Part shown: positions 28,173 through 36,692 of the stretch, one piece after another
Layout: every line of letters begins with the position of its first letter
How positions within the stretch are numbered: position 1 is the stretch's first letter
Assembly: GCF_001714725.1 (NCBI RefSeq)
Contig: NZ_CP016447.1
Location: 248,001-312,000 of the forward strand
Source of the DNA: Acidovorax sp. RAC01
Lineage (GTDB): Bacteria; Pseudomonadota; Gammaproteobacteria; Burkholderiales; Burkholderiaceae_C
Direction: 5' to 3'
Length of the DNA stretch: 64,000 bases
The notes under the pieces: model-generated
Database searches by the model: none
What the model was told of the DNA's origin: nothing
What the model saw: only the letters and a program-made list of their open reading frames with translations
Translations under genes and position numbers: made by a program

Positions 28173-31160
28173 ATGAACCCCACCGACACCGCGCCGCCCG
28201 TTTGCCTCCCAACCGGCTCCGCCAGCCCGGGCCCCGACGCGGGCGGCCCGCAACCGCAGCGCCCCCCCCTGCCCGACAGCGCCACGCAAAAGTGGCTCAA
28301 GGCGCTGCTGTTCGACTCGACGCCCATGGGGCTGTGCGTACTGCACCACGGCAGGCCGCTGTTCATCAATTGCCACCTGGCCCACATGATGGGCGGCGAC
28401 GACAGCGACGCCGACGCATCCACCCCCGAGCTGGAACAGCGCTGGCCCGACCTGTGGCCCCAGTTGCTGCGCATTGGCCGCGAAACGCGCATGGTGCACA
28501 GTAAGCGCACCAATGGGAGCCTGCTGGTGGGCCGGGCGTACACCCGGTCGCTGCAAGCCCTGCTGGACGGCGCCGAGGTGGTGACGCTGGTGGACGACAC
28601 GCGGCGCGAAGGGCGCGGATTTTCGGCCACCTGGCGCGCCCGCATGCTGGAGCAGGCCGAGACCATTGGCCGCAGCGGCTCGGCCGAGATCGACATGACC
28701 ACCGGCAAGATGGTCATCTCCAAGGGCATGCACAGCCTGCTGGGCATCCCGTTCAGCCCGGAGCCGATGCGCAGCGCGCGCTTTCTGCGCTGGGTGCCCA
28801 AGGCGGAGCGCGGCTACGTCGCGGCCATCTGGCAGGGCGCCATCACCGATGAGCCGTTTGAGTTCCAGCACCGCCTGGTGGGCGCCGATGGCACGCGCAT
28901 GGAGGTCCTGCAGCGCGGCATGGTCGAAGTGGACGCCACCGGTCACCAGCATGGCTACCTGATCGTCCAGGACATCACCGCGCAGCGCCAGGCCGAGCAG
29001 CGCATCCAGCAGCTGGCCCACCAGGATGTGGTGACCGCGCTGTCCAACCGCACGCACCTGCTCGACCAGATCGATGCCGCCGTCAACCACGCCCGGTGGG
29101 ACCCCGGCACGTTCCTGGTGCTGTCGGTGCAGGTGGACAAGGTCGACCAGCTCAAGCAGGCCATGGGCTATGGCGCAGGCGACAGCATGGCGCGCGCCGT
29201 GGCCGAGCGCCTCAAGGGCCTGGCCGAGTCCGGTGACGTGGTGGCCCGCATCGATGGCGGTGAATTCGCCATCATGGTCTCGCCCCAGAGCAGCCGGCTT
29301 GATGCCACGGGCCACATCCACGCCCGCGCCGTGGTGGATGCCCTGTCGCACGCCGAGCGCGTGGCCGTGTCCGAGATCGTGCCGGGTGCGCGCGTGGGCG
29401 TGGCGCGGTTCCCGCAAGATGCCGAGACCGCTGGCGAGCTGCTTGAGGCCGCGCAGATGGCGCGCATGCGCATCGACGCGCAGGGCGAGCAGGTGGCGGT
29501 GTTCACGCCCGAGATCCGCGCACTGGCCATGCGCCGCCTGGCCATCGAATCTGGCCTGCGCCACGCAGCCGACCGCGGCGAGCTGGCGCTGACGTACCAG
29601 CTGCAGGCCGACCTCTCCAACGGTGAAGTCATCGGCGCGCAGGCGGTGCTCGAGTGGACCAGTGCCGAGCTGGGCCCGGTGCCTCTGGAGGAATTCATGC
29701 CCGTGGCCCTGCAGTCGGGCCTGGTGGTGAGCCTGGGCGACTGGAAGCGCAACGCCCTGTGCGCGCAGCTGCAGGCCTGGGAGCAAGCCCGCGTGCGCGT
29801 GCCCCGCATGTCCACGCGCATCAGCACGCTGGAGCTGCAGCAGCACGACGCCTTCGAAAAGATGCGCCGCTGCATGAAGCAGTACGGCCTGACGCCGCAA
29901 AGCCTGGGCGTGGAGATCAGCGAACGCGCGCTGGTGGAAGGCGGCGACAGCCTGGGCCCCACGCTGTCCCAGCTCAAGGCGCTGGGGGTGGAAATCACGC
30001 TCGGGGACTTTGGCGCCAACTTCACCAATCTGGCCCTGCTGCGCAGCCTGCCGGTGGACGTGATCAAGGTCGACCGGTCCTGCGTGCCCGATGTGACGGC
30101 CGCCGTGGGCGCGGTTTCGCTCACGCGGGCCATCATCAACATGGGGCACAGCCTGCAGATGCAGGTGATGGCCGAAGGGGTGGAGACCACCGGCCAGCTC
30201 ACGCTGCTGATCGCCAGCGGCTGCGACCGCATGCAGGGCCCCGTGCTTGCCCCGCCCGTCAACGGCGAGACGCTGATCCAGATGCTGGCGCAGCGCACCC
30301 GCCTGCCCGACAGCATGCTCTCGCGCCGGCGCGAACGCACGCTGCTGCTGGTGGATGACGAGCCCAGCATCGTCTCGTCGCTCAAGCGGCTGTTCCGCCG
30401 CGATGGCTACCGCATCGTCACCGCAGGCAGCGGCGCCGAGGGCCTGCAGCGCATGACCGAGTACGAGGTGGACGTGGTGCTGTCGGACCAGCGCATGCCC
30501 GGCATGACCGGCGTCGAGTTTTTGCGCCGCGCCAAAGACCTGTACCCCGACACCGTGCGGCTGGTGCTGTCGGGCTACACCGAGCTGCAGTCCATCACCG
30601 ACGCCGTGAACGAAGGCGCTATCTACCGCTTTCTGACCAAGCCGTGGGACGACGAGCGGCTGCTCGAGCATGTGCGCGAAGCCTTTGCGCACAAGGAAAT
30701 GGCCGACGAGAACAAGCGCCTGGCCACCGAGGTGGTGGCTGCCAGCGAGGCCCTCACGCAGGCCAACGAGCGGCTGGAACTGGTGCTGAACAACCAGCAG
30801 CAGCAGATTGACCTGGAAGCCGCCCGCGCCAACACGGCCCGCGACCTGCTCGACTCGCTGCCCGTGGCGCTGCTGGGGGTAGACCCCCACGGCACCATCG
30901 TCTTGACCAACCAGGAGCTGCAACGCGCGCTGGGCGCGCACAAACCGCTGCTGGGCGAATCTGCCGCACACGCGCTGGGGCATGACTTTGCGGCCCTGGC
31001 GGCCGCAGGTGTTGCCAATGGAGCCGCTGCGAGCCAGATCGAGCTGCCCCTGGGCGGGCGCACCTGGCACGCCCGCGTGCGGGCCCTGGGCGATACGCAC
31101 CCGCGCGGCATCCTCCTCACACTGATTGATCCCCCTTCACCCCAGGTAGCACACCCATGA
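28173..31160 (+). CDS. Multidomain signalling protein: PAS-PAS-degenerate GGDEF-degenerate EAL-REC-PAS
   Basis: The 995-residue cytoplasmic protein has two N-terminal PAS-like regions (about 35-140 and 155-280), a GGDEF-type domain (about 285-425), an EAL-type domain (about 440-700), a receiver (about 722-840, acidic DDE at 728-730 and phospho-Asp772 in VLSDQRMPG), a coiled coil and a third PAS (about 885-985). The cyclase signature reads DGGEF (361-365) instead of GGDEF, the phosphodiesterase signature reads QAV (490-492) instead of EAL, and the DDFGTG loop is GDFGAN, so neither activity is expected. It probably acts as a c-di-GMP or protein-binding scaffold. The ATG at 28173 is chosen because GAGGAC precedes it. 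Its stop overlaps the next start by 4 bp. Confidence 0.8.
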   Translation: MNPTDTAPPVCLPTGSASPGPDAGGPQPQRPPLPDSATQKWLKALLFDSTPMGLCVLHHGRPLFINCHLAHMMGGDDSDADASTPELEQRWPDLWPQLLRIGRETRMVHSKRTNGSLLVGRAYTRSLQALLDGAEVVTLVDDTRREGRGFSATWRARMLEQAETIGRSGSAEIDMTTGKMVISKGMHSLLGIPFSPEPMRSARFLRWVPKAERGYVAAIWQGAITDEPFEFQHRLVGADGTRMEVLQRGMVEVDATGHQHGYLIVQDITAQRQAEQRIQQLAHQDVVTALSNRTHLLDQIDAAVNHARWDPGTFLVLSVQVDKVDQLKQAMGYGAGDSMARAVAERLKGLAESGDVVARIDGGEFAIMVSPQSSRLDATGHIHARAVVDALSHAERVAVSEIVPGARVGVARFPQDAETAGELLEAAQMARMRIDAQGEQVAVFTPEIRALAMRRLAIESGLRHAADRGELALTYQLQADLSNGEVIGAQAVLEWTSAELGPVPLEEFMPVALQSGLVVSLGDWKRNALCAQLQAWEQARVRVPRMSTRISTLELQQHDAFEKMRRCMKQYGLTPQSLGVEISERALVEGGDSLGPTLSQLKALGVEITLGDFGANFTNLALLRSLPVDVIKVDRSCVPDVTAAVGAVSLTRAIINMGHSLQMQVMAEGVETTGQLTLLIASGCDRMQGPVLAPPVNGETLIQMLAQRTRLPDSMLSRRRERTLLLVDDEPSIVSSLKRLFRRDGYRIVTAGSGAEGLQRMTEYEVDVVLSDQRMPGMTGVEFLRRAKDLYPDTVRLVLSGYTELQSITDAVNEGAIYRFLTKPWDDERLLEHVREAFAHKEMADENKRLATEVVAASEALTQANERLELVLNNQQQQIDLEAARANTARDLLDSLPVALLGVDPHGTIVLTNQELQRALGAHKPLLGESAAHALGHDFAALAAAGVANGAAASQIELPLGGRTWHARVRALGDTHPRGILLTLIDPPSPQVAHP

Positions 31161-31456
31161 CCTCCCTCGCCCCCGCTCCCCTGCTACCGCATGCCACCCC
31201 CACCGTTGCACCTGGCCCCATGGCCCCTGCACCGGCGGCGGCAGGCCAGACAGCAGCGTCTGCCCTGTCAACCTCCTCTGCCGCCTCTGCCGCCTCTACC
31301 ACCTCCAACGTCTCCACCACCGCCACCGGCGATGCCCCAGGCACGCCCGACCCCGCCGCGCAACGGCTTGCCCACCTGTTCCGGCGTGTCTCTGCCAGCC
31401 AGGTGCCGCCCGAACTGCAGCGCGCCCTGTACGCGCACCGCGGAGTCGCGCCATGA
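31157..31456 (+). CDS. Small disordered protein, unknown function
   Basis: The 99-residue product has about 65 residues of Ala/Pro/Thr/Ser low-complexity sequence, then a short amphipathic C-terminal helix (AAQRLAHLFRRVSASQVPPE). No family is recognised. It shares ATGA overlaps with the genes on both sides, which strongly suggests that it is translated. It may be a flexible adaptor; that is a guess from composition only. Confidence 0.55.
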   Translation: MTSLAPAPLLPHATPTVAPGPMAPAPAAAGQTAASALSTSSAASAASTTSNVSTTATGDAPGTPDPAAQRLAHLFRRVSASQVPPELQRALYAHRGVAP

Positions 31457-32346
31457 ACGTTTTGCAGGCCCCTGCCCAGCGCACGCCCAGCATCGCGCTC
31501 GACCGCGAAGCGCTGGCCCGCGATGTCCGCTCGCTGCCGTCGCTGCCCACGGTGGTGGTGCAGCTGCAGTCACTCATGCAGCAGACCGATACCCCGCTGG
31601 ACAGCTTTGCCAACACCCTGCAGCTGGACCAGGCGCTGTCGGTCAAGGTGCTGCAGCTGGCCAATTCGCCCTTCTACGGGCTGTGCAACCGCATCGGCTC
31701 GGTGCGCGATGCCATCAACGTGCTGGGCCTGCGCCAGCTGGGCACACTGGTGCTGGCGGCAGCGCTCACGGTGCAGTTTGAAAAGCTGCACGGCAAGGCG
31801 CTGCACATCGAGGCCTTCTGGCGCCACTCGATCTGCTGCGCCGTGGCGGCACGCCAGATTGCGCGGCTGCACGGCATGAACGAGCCCGCCGCCTTTACCG
31901 CAGGCCTGCTGCACGACGTGGGCCGCCTGCTGGTGGACAGCCGCCACCCCGAGGAAGCAGCCGCCATCCTGGCGTGGGCAGAAGCGCGAGACCTGCCCTA
32001 TTTCGAAGCCGAGCAAGCCTTGACCGGCATCCACCATGCCGAGCTGGGGCAGTGGGTCTGCCAGCACTGGCACTTTGCGCCCGAGATCACCGATGCCATC
32101 GCCGGCCACCACCAGCCCGGCGCCGCCACACAGGTGTCGCTGGCCGATGTGGTGCATGTGGCCGACGCCCTGGCCCACGCGCTGGACCTGGCCGGGCTGC
32201 ACAGCGAGGCTGTACCGGCGGTCGACCGCGGCGCCTGGCAGCGGCTGGCGCTAACCGAACAGGGAACGGCCGTGCTGCTGCGCGGTATCGAAGAAGAGTT
32301 TCAGCAATTGCAGGCGGTGCTTCGCCCCGGAAAGGAAACGACATGA
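31453..32346 (+). CDS. HDOD-domain signalling protein
   Basis: HDOD domains are HD-related, catalytically inactive modules used in bacterial signalling, often with two-component or c-di-GMP proteins. The 297-residue product is essentially one HDOD domain (about 18-215), beginning VRSLPSLPTVVVQLQSLMQQ with LANSPFYGLCNRIGSVRDAINVLGLRQL in the middle and FTAGLLHDVGRLLV after it. It is coupled by ATGA to the genes on both sides. Confidence 0.88.
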   Translation: MNVLQAPAQRTPSIALDREALARDVRSLPSLPTVVVQLQSLMQQTDTPLDSFANTLQLDQALSVKVLQLANSPFYGLCNRIGSVRDAINVLGLRQLGTLVLAAALTVQFEKLHGKALHIEAFWRHSICCAVAARQIARLHGMNEPAAFTAGLLHDVGRLLVDSRHPEEAAAILAWAEARDLPYFEAEQALTGIHHAELGQWVCQHWHFAPEITDAIAGHHQPGAATQVSLADVVHVADALAHALDLAGLHSEAVPAVDRGAWQRLALTEQGTAVLLRGIEEEFQQLQAVLRPGKETT

Positions 32347-33356
32347 CCTCGCTCGCCCAGGTTGGCACGGCGGCCCCCGCCGAGTTGCCCGAAGCCAATG
32401 GCCCGGTGTGCACCCTCGTGCAGCCGTCCGAACTCACGCTGGCCGAGATGTCGGATGTCCAGATCCGCGCGATCGTCGGCGAGCTGCTGCAGGCCAACCG
32501 GGAGCTGAAGGTCCTCAACTCCAAACTGTCGGACGCCAAGAACAAGCTGATCCAGTCCGAGAAGCTGGCCTCCATCGGGCAGCTGGCCGCGGGCGTGGCG
32601 CACGAGATCAACAACCCCATCGGGTTCATCTTCTCGAACTTCGGCACGCTGGAGCAGTACCTGCAGGACCTGTTCCAGATGCTCAGCGCGTACGAGGAAG
32701 CCGAGGCCAGCATGCAGGATGCCGAAGCGCTTGCACGCATACGCCAGCTGCGCGAGGACCTGGAAATCGAGTACCTGCGCGAAGACATCCCGAACCTGAT
32801 GCGCGAGTCGCGCGACGGCATCCAGCGCGTGCGCAAGATCGTGCAGGACCTCAAGGACTTCTCGCGCGTGGACGCCCGCCAGGAGTGGGAGAGCGTGAAC
32901 CTGCACCACGGCATCGACTCGACGCTGAACATCGTCAACAACGAGATCAAGTACAAGGCCGACGTCGTCAAGCAGTACGGCGATCTGCCCGAAGTGCAGT
33001 GCCTGCCGTCCGAGCTGAACCAGGTGTTCATGAACCTGCTGGTCAATGCCGCGCACGCCATCACCAAGGAGCGCGGCACCATCACCATCCGCACCGGCGC
33101 CGAAGCCGGCGAAGCCTGGGTGGAGGTGGCCGACGACGGCGCCGGCATTGCCGCCGAAAACCTGCAGCGCATCTTTGACCCGTTCTTCACCACCAAGCCC
33201 GTCGGCCAAGGGACAGGCCTGGGGCTGTCGCTGTCGTACGGCATCGTGCAAAAGCATGGCGGCCGGATGGAAGTGACCAGCGAAATCGGCCAGGGAACCA
33301 CCTTCCGTGTCACCATTCCGGTGGAGCGCGCCCAGGCAGCCAACGCGCCGGCCTGA
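32343..33356 (+). CDS. Cytoplasmic sensor histidine kinase
   Basis: The 337-residue kinase has no membrane helix and no recognised sensor domain. After an N-terminal helix (about 40-75) come the H-box GVAHEINNPIGF (His87), a long helical insert, and the HATPase domain (about 205-330) with MNLLVNAAHAI, VADDGAGI and GQGTGLGLSLS. It resembles soluble kinases that take signals from partner proteins. The ATG at 32343 overlaps the HDOD stop (ATGA); a longer upstream frame exists but lies inside the HDOD gene. Confidence 0.88.
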   Translation: MTSLAQVGTAAPAELPEANGPVCTLVQPSELTLAEMSDVQIRAIVGELLQANRELKVLNSKLSDAKNKLIQSEKLASIGQLAAGVAHEINNPIGFIFSNFGTLEQYLQDLFQMLSAYEEAEASMQDAEALARIRQLREDLEIEYLREDIPNLMRESRDGIQRVRKIVQDLKDFSRVDARQEWESVNLHHGIDSTLNIVNNEIKYKADVVKQYGDLPEVQCLPSELNQVFMNLLVNAAHAITKERGTITIRTGAEAGEAWVEVADDGAGIAAENLQRIFDPFFTTKPVGQGTGLGLSLSYGIVQKHGGRMEVTSEIGQGTTFRVTIPVERAQAANAPA

Positions 33357-33390
33357 AAACCCCACCCAGCGCCCAAAGGCTTTTTGCACC

Positions 33391-34758
33391 ATGACCGATA
33401 CGGACCTCTCCACCGCCCCGCCCCGTCCGCCTGATCCGCCGCACGCGGCGGGCCTGCCCGCCCAGCCCACCGCCCGCGCGCCTGGCACCGCAGGCGCCTG
33501 GACCGTGCTGTGCGTGGACGACGAGCCCGGGATTCTCTCGGCCCTCAAGCGCGTGCTGCGCGCCGAAGACTGCAAGGTGCTGCAGGCCAATGGCGGGGCA
33601 GAGGCACTGCAGCTGCTGGAACAGCATCCGGTGGACGTGGTGGTCAGCGACATGCGCATGCCCGGCATGGACGGCGCGGCCTTGCTGGCCGAGGTGCGCA
33701 AGCGCTGGCCCGCCACCGCCCGCATCCTGCTGACCGGCTATGCGGACATGAACGCCACCATTGCCGCCATCAACGAAGGGCAGATCTACCGCTACATCCA
33801 CAAGCCGTGGGACGAGACCGAGCTGCGCCTGACCGTGCGCCAGGCCGCCGAGCACCAGCTTCTGCAGCGCGACCGGGACCGCCTGCAGGCCCTGACCGCC
33901 TCGCAGAACGAAGAACTGCGGGTGCTGAACACCGGGCTTGAAGAACGCGTGCAGGAGCGCACCGCAGAACTGCAAAAGGCCAACGACCAGCTGCGCCGCA
34001 ACTACCTCACCAGCATCAAGATCTTTTCCAGCATGCTGGAGCTGCGCAGCGGCGTGCTCGCCGGCCATGGCAAGCGCACAGCCGGCATCGCCCGCAAGGT
34101 GGCCAACGCCATGGACCTGACCAGCGAGGCAACCCAGGACGTCTTTGTGGGCGGGCTGCTGCACGACATCGGCTTCATGGCGCTCCCCGATTCCATCCTG
34201 GCCACGCCGGTGGGCAAGCTCACGCTCGATCAGATGGCGCAGTACCAGCGCCACCCGGTGCTCGGGGCGCAATCGTTCATGGCGCTGGACGAGCACCAGT
34301 CGGTGGCAGCGCTCATCCGCGGCCACCATGAGCGGTTTGACGGCACCGGCTTTCCCGACAAGCTGCAGGGCACGCAGATCCCCATGGGCGCCCGCATCCT
34401 GGCCATTGCCAGTACCTACGATGACCTCACGCATGGCCACCTGACAGGCAAGCCACTGACCGAGGCGGAGGCCCGCACCATCCTGCAGCGCGGCCGCGGC
34501 ACGCAGTTCGACCCCGAGGTGCTCGACGTGTTCCTGCACGTCACGCAGGAGGTCAAGCCCAAGCCTGCGCGCATCGAGAGCTTCACGCCCGAGAACCTGC
34601 AGCCCGGCATGGCTCTCGCCAAAGACCTGCTCTCCAAGGAGGGCGTGCTGCTGCTGTCGGCCGGGCACGCCCTGTCGGCCGAGATGATCAGCCGCATCCG
34701 CAAGTACGAGAAGTCCGAAGGGCTGTCGCTGCTGCTCGACATCCGCATGCCGAACTGA
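33391..34758 (+). CDS. Response regulator with HD-GYP phosphodiesterase domain
   Basis: The 455-residue protein pairs a receiver (about 33-150, phospho-Asp87 in VVVSDMRMPGMDG, conserved Lys in IHKPWDE) with a coiled coil and an HD-GYP domain (about 205-400). The metal-binding HD (His258-Asp259 in LLHDIGF) and HHERFDGTGFP (His312-His313) are intact, so it should hydrolyse c-di-GMP to pGpG/GMP. A C-terminal extension of about 60 residues follows. The ATG at 33391 is 34 bp after the kinase stop. It is the only clearly active c-di-GMP enzyme in the module and the likely target of the kinase. Confidence 0.88.
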   Translation: MTDTDLSTAPPRPPDPPHAAGLPAQPTARAPGTAGAWTVLCVDDEPGILSALKRVLRAEDCKVLQANGGAEALQLLEQHPVDVVVSDMRMPGMDGAALLAEVRKRWPATARILLTGYADMNATIAAINEGQIYRYIHKPWDETELRLTVRQAAEHQLLQRDRDRLQALTASQNEELRVLNTGLEERVQERTAELQKANDQLRRNYLTSIKIFSSMLELRSGVLAGHGKRTAGIARKVANAMDLTSEATQDVFVGGLLHDIGFMALPDSILATPVGKLTLDQMAQYQRHPVLGAQSFMALDEHQSVAALIRGHHERFDGTGFPDKLQGTQIPMGARILAIASTYDDLTHGHLTGKPLTEAEARTILQRGRGTQFDPEVLDVFLHVTQEVKPKPARIESFTPENLQPGMALAKDLLSKEGVLLLSAGHALSAEMISRIRKYEKSEGLSLLLDIRMPN

Positions 34759-34891
34759 AGGCGCTGCATTGGCGCGCGGGTAACGCCCGGCGCCAGGGAT
34801 CGGCAGCACTGCAGACAGAAGGAGGAGGGCTGCACCCGCGAGGGGCTGTCTGAAAGGCTCCTTAATGCTGGTTTAAGGCCGCGCGCAGACC

Positions 34892-36664
34892 ATGCGCCGC
34901 ATGCCTTTTATTCTTCCGCGGCTTCGGCCTGCCCGCGCCGCATCCGGCAGCCTGCGCCTTGACGACACTGCGCGGCCCACGTTCCCCTCTTCCGCCCGGC
35001 TTGCCGTCTTCACCAGCCTGTGGATTGCCACGGTGTGCAATGTGCCGCTGTGGGCCGCCGTGCTCGACCTGCCGGGCCAGGGAGCAGCGCCGCACCGGCT
35101 GGGCTTTCTGCTGGCGTTTGGGGCCGTTGTGGCCGCGGCCAACGTGGCACTGCTCAGCCTGCTGGGATGGCGGGGCGTGGCCAAGCCGGCCGCTGCGGTG
35201 CTGGTGGTGATGGCAGCGTTCGGCGCTTACTTCATGCTGGCCTACGGCGTGGTGATTGACGCCGCCATGCTCACGAACGTGCTTCAGACCGATGTGCACG
35301 AGGCCGGAGACCTGCTCAACTGGCGGCTGTTTGCCACCGTGGGCGTGCTGGCGGGCCCGCCGCTGTGGTGGCTGTGGCGCCACCCGCTGCCGCGGCGCCC
35401 CCTGCTGCGGCAGGCGCTGCACAACGCGGGCCTGTTTGCGGCGGCCATTGCAGTGGCAGTGCTCAGCCTGCTGCTGGTGTTCCAAGAGTTTGCGTCCACC
35501 ATGCGCAACCACACGCAGCTGCGCTACTTGATCAACCCGCTCAACAGCGTGTACGCGCTGGGCAACATTGCCACGCGGCCGCTGCGCATGGACACGCGCC
35601 AGATCCTGCCCATCGGCCGCGATGCACAGCTGGGCGCCAGCTACGCACAGCAGGCGCGCCCGCCCCTGCTGGTGCTGGTGCTGGGCGAGACCGGGCGCGC
35701 CGGCAACTTTGCCCTGAACGGCTACAGCCGGCCCACCACGCCACTGCTATCGGCGCGCAGCGACCTCATCAGCGCGCGCAATGCCTGGGCGTGCGGCACC
35801 AGCACGGCGGCCTCGGTGCCCTGCATGTTCTCGCACCTGGGCCGCACCGATTTCGAGGCCCGCAAAAACAATTTTGAAGGGCTCATGGATGTGCTGCAGC
35901 ACGCCGGCCTGGCGGTGCTGTGGGTAGACAACCAGTCAGGCTGCAAGGGCGCCTGCGACCGCATTCCCCACGCCGACACGTCGGGCGAAAAAGACCCGGC
36001 GCATTGCGCCGGCGGTTCGGACTGCCTGGACACCATCATGCTCAAGGGCCTGGACGAGCGTCTGGCCGCGCTACCGGCCGAGCAGCGCCAGCGCGGCACG
36101 GTGGTGGTGCTGCACCAGATGGGCAGCCACGGCCCGGCGTATGCCAAGCGGTCGGCACCCGAGCGCAAGCGGTTCCAGCCCGAGTGCCAGTCCAACGCGC
36201 TGCAGGAGTGCGGCCGCGAGCAGGTGGTCAATGCCTACGACAACAGCATCGTGGAGACAGACTTTTTCCTCGATTCAGTGCTCAAATGGCTTGCAGGGCA
36301 TGAAAATAAAGCCCAGACAGCTATGATTTATGTAGCAGACCACGGCGAATCGCTGGGCGAGAACAACATCTACCTGCACGGCCTGCCCTACGCCATTGCG
36401 CCGGATGTGCAAAAGCACGTGCCGTGGCTGACCTGGCTTTCGCCCGCCATGCAGGCCCGCGCGCGCACCAGCACGGGCTGCCTGCAGGGCCAGCTGGCCA
36501 CGCAGCGCATCACGCACGACCATTACTTTCATTCGGTGCTGGGGCTGATGGATGTGCAGACCGGTGTCTACGACCCGGCGCTGGACATCTTCAGGGACTG
36601 CACACGGGCTGCCGCAGCCGCCAGCAGCGTGGCACCCGCAGCGCAGCCGCGCGCACGCGGCTGA
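34892..36664 (+). CDS. eptA: Lipid A phosphoethanolamine transferase, EptA family
   Basis: EptA-type inner-membrane enzymes transfer phosphoethanolamine from phosphatidylethanolamine to lipid A, reducing cationic peptide binding. The 590-residue product has five membrane helices (about 35-205) and a periplasmic sulfatase-like domain. The catalytic threonine lies in VLGETGRAGNFALNGY (Thr267), and YVADHGESLGENNIYLHGLPY is the C-terminal metal-binding motif. Cysteines in CGTSTAASVPCMF, SGCKGACDR and others suit the usual disulfides. Residues about 464-482 are encoded by DNA that matches the dispersed AT-rich repeat. It stands alone, 133 bp after the HD-GYP gene. Confidence 0.88.
   Translation: MRRMPFILPRLRPARAASGSLRLDDTARPTFPSSARLAVFTSLWIATVCNVPLWAAVLDLPGQGAAPHRLGFLLAFGAVVAAANVALLSLLGWRGVAKPAAAVLVVMAAFGAYFMLAYGVVIDAAMLTNVLQTDVHEAGDLLNWRLFATVGVLAGPPLWWLWRHPLPRRPLLRQALHNAGLFAAAIAVAVLSLLLVFQEFASTMRNHTQLRYLINPLNSVYALGNIATRPLRMDTRQILPIGRDAQLGASYAQQARPPLLVLVLGETGRAGNFALNGYSRPTTPLLSARSDLISARNAWACGTSTAASVPCMFSHLGRTDFEARKNNFEGLMDVLQHAGLAVLWVDNQSGCKGACDRIPHADTSGEKDPAHCAGGSDCLDTIMLKGLDERLAALPAEQRQRGTVVVLHQMGSHGPAYAKRSAPERKRFQPECQSNALQECGREQVVNAYDNSIVETDFFLDSVLKWLAGHENKAQTAMIYVADHGESLGENNIYLHGLPYAIAPDVQKHVPWLTWLSPAMQARARTSTGCLQGQLATQRITHDHYFHSVLGLMDVQTGVYDPALDIFRDCTRAAAAASSVAPAAQPRARG
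36283..36337 (+). repeat. Dispersed AT-rich repeat inside the eptA coding sequence (copy 4)
   Basis: CAAATGGCTTGCAGGGCAT, then AATAAAGCCCAGACAGCTAT, then GATTTATGTAGCA reproduce the order of motifs of the repeat family. The stretch is clearly AT-richer than the surrounding gene. It is in frame and encodes the linker just before the conserved VADHGESLGE motif. Confidence 0.55.
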
Positions 36665-36692
36665 GGGCCGTGTCCGGGCTCCGGCACTGCCG

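Noticed and set aside
28068..31100. A 1010-codon minus-strand frame opposite the multidomain signalling gene
   Set aside because: Shadow frame with His/Gln/Ala-rich low-complexity sequence and no recognisable domain.
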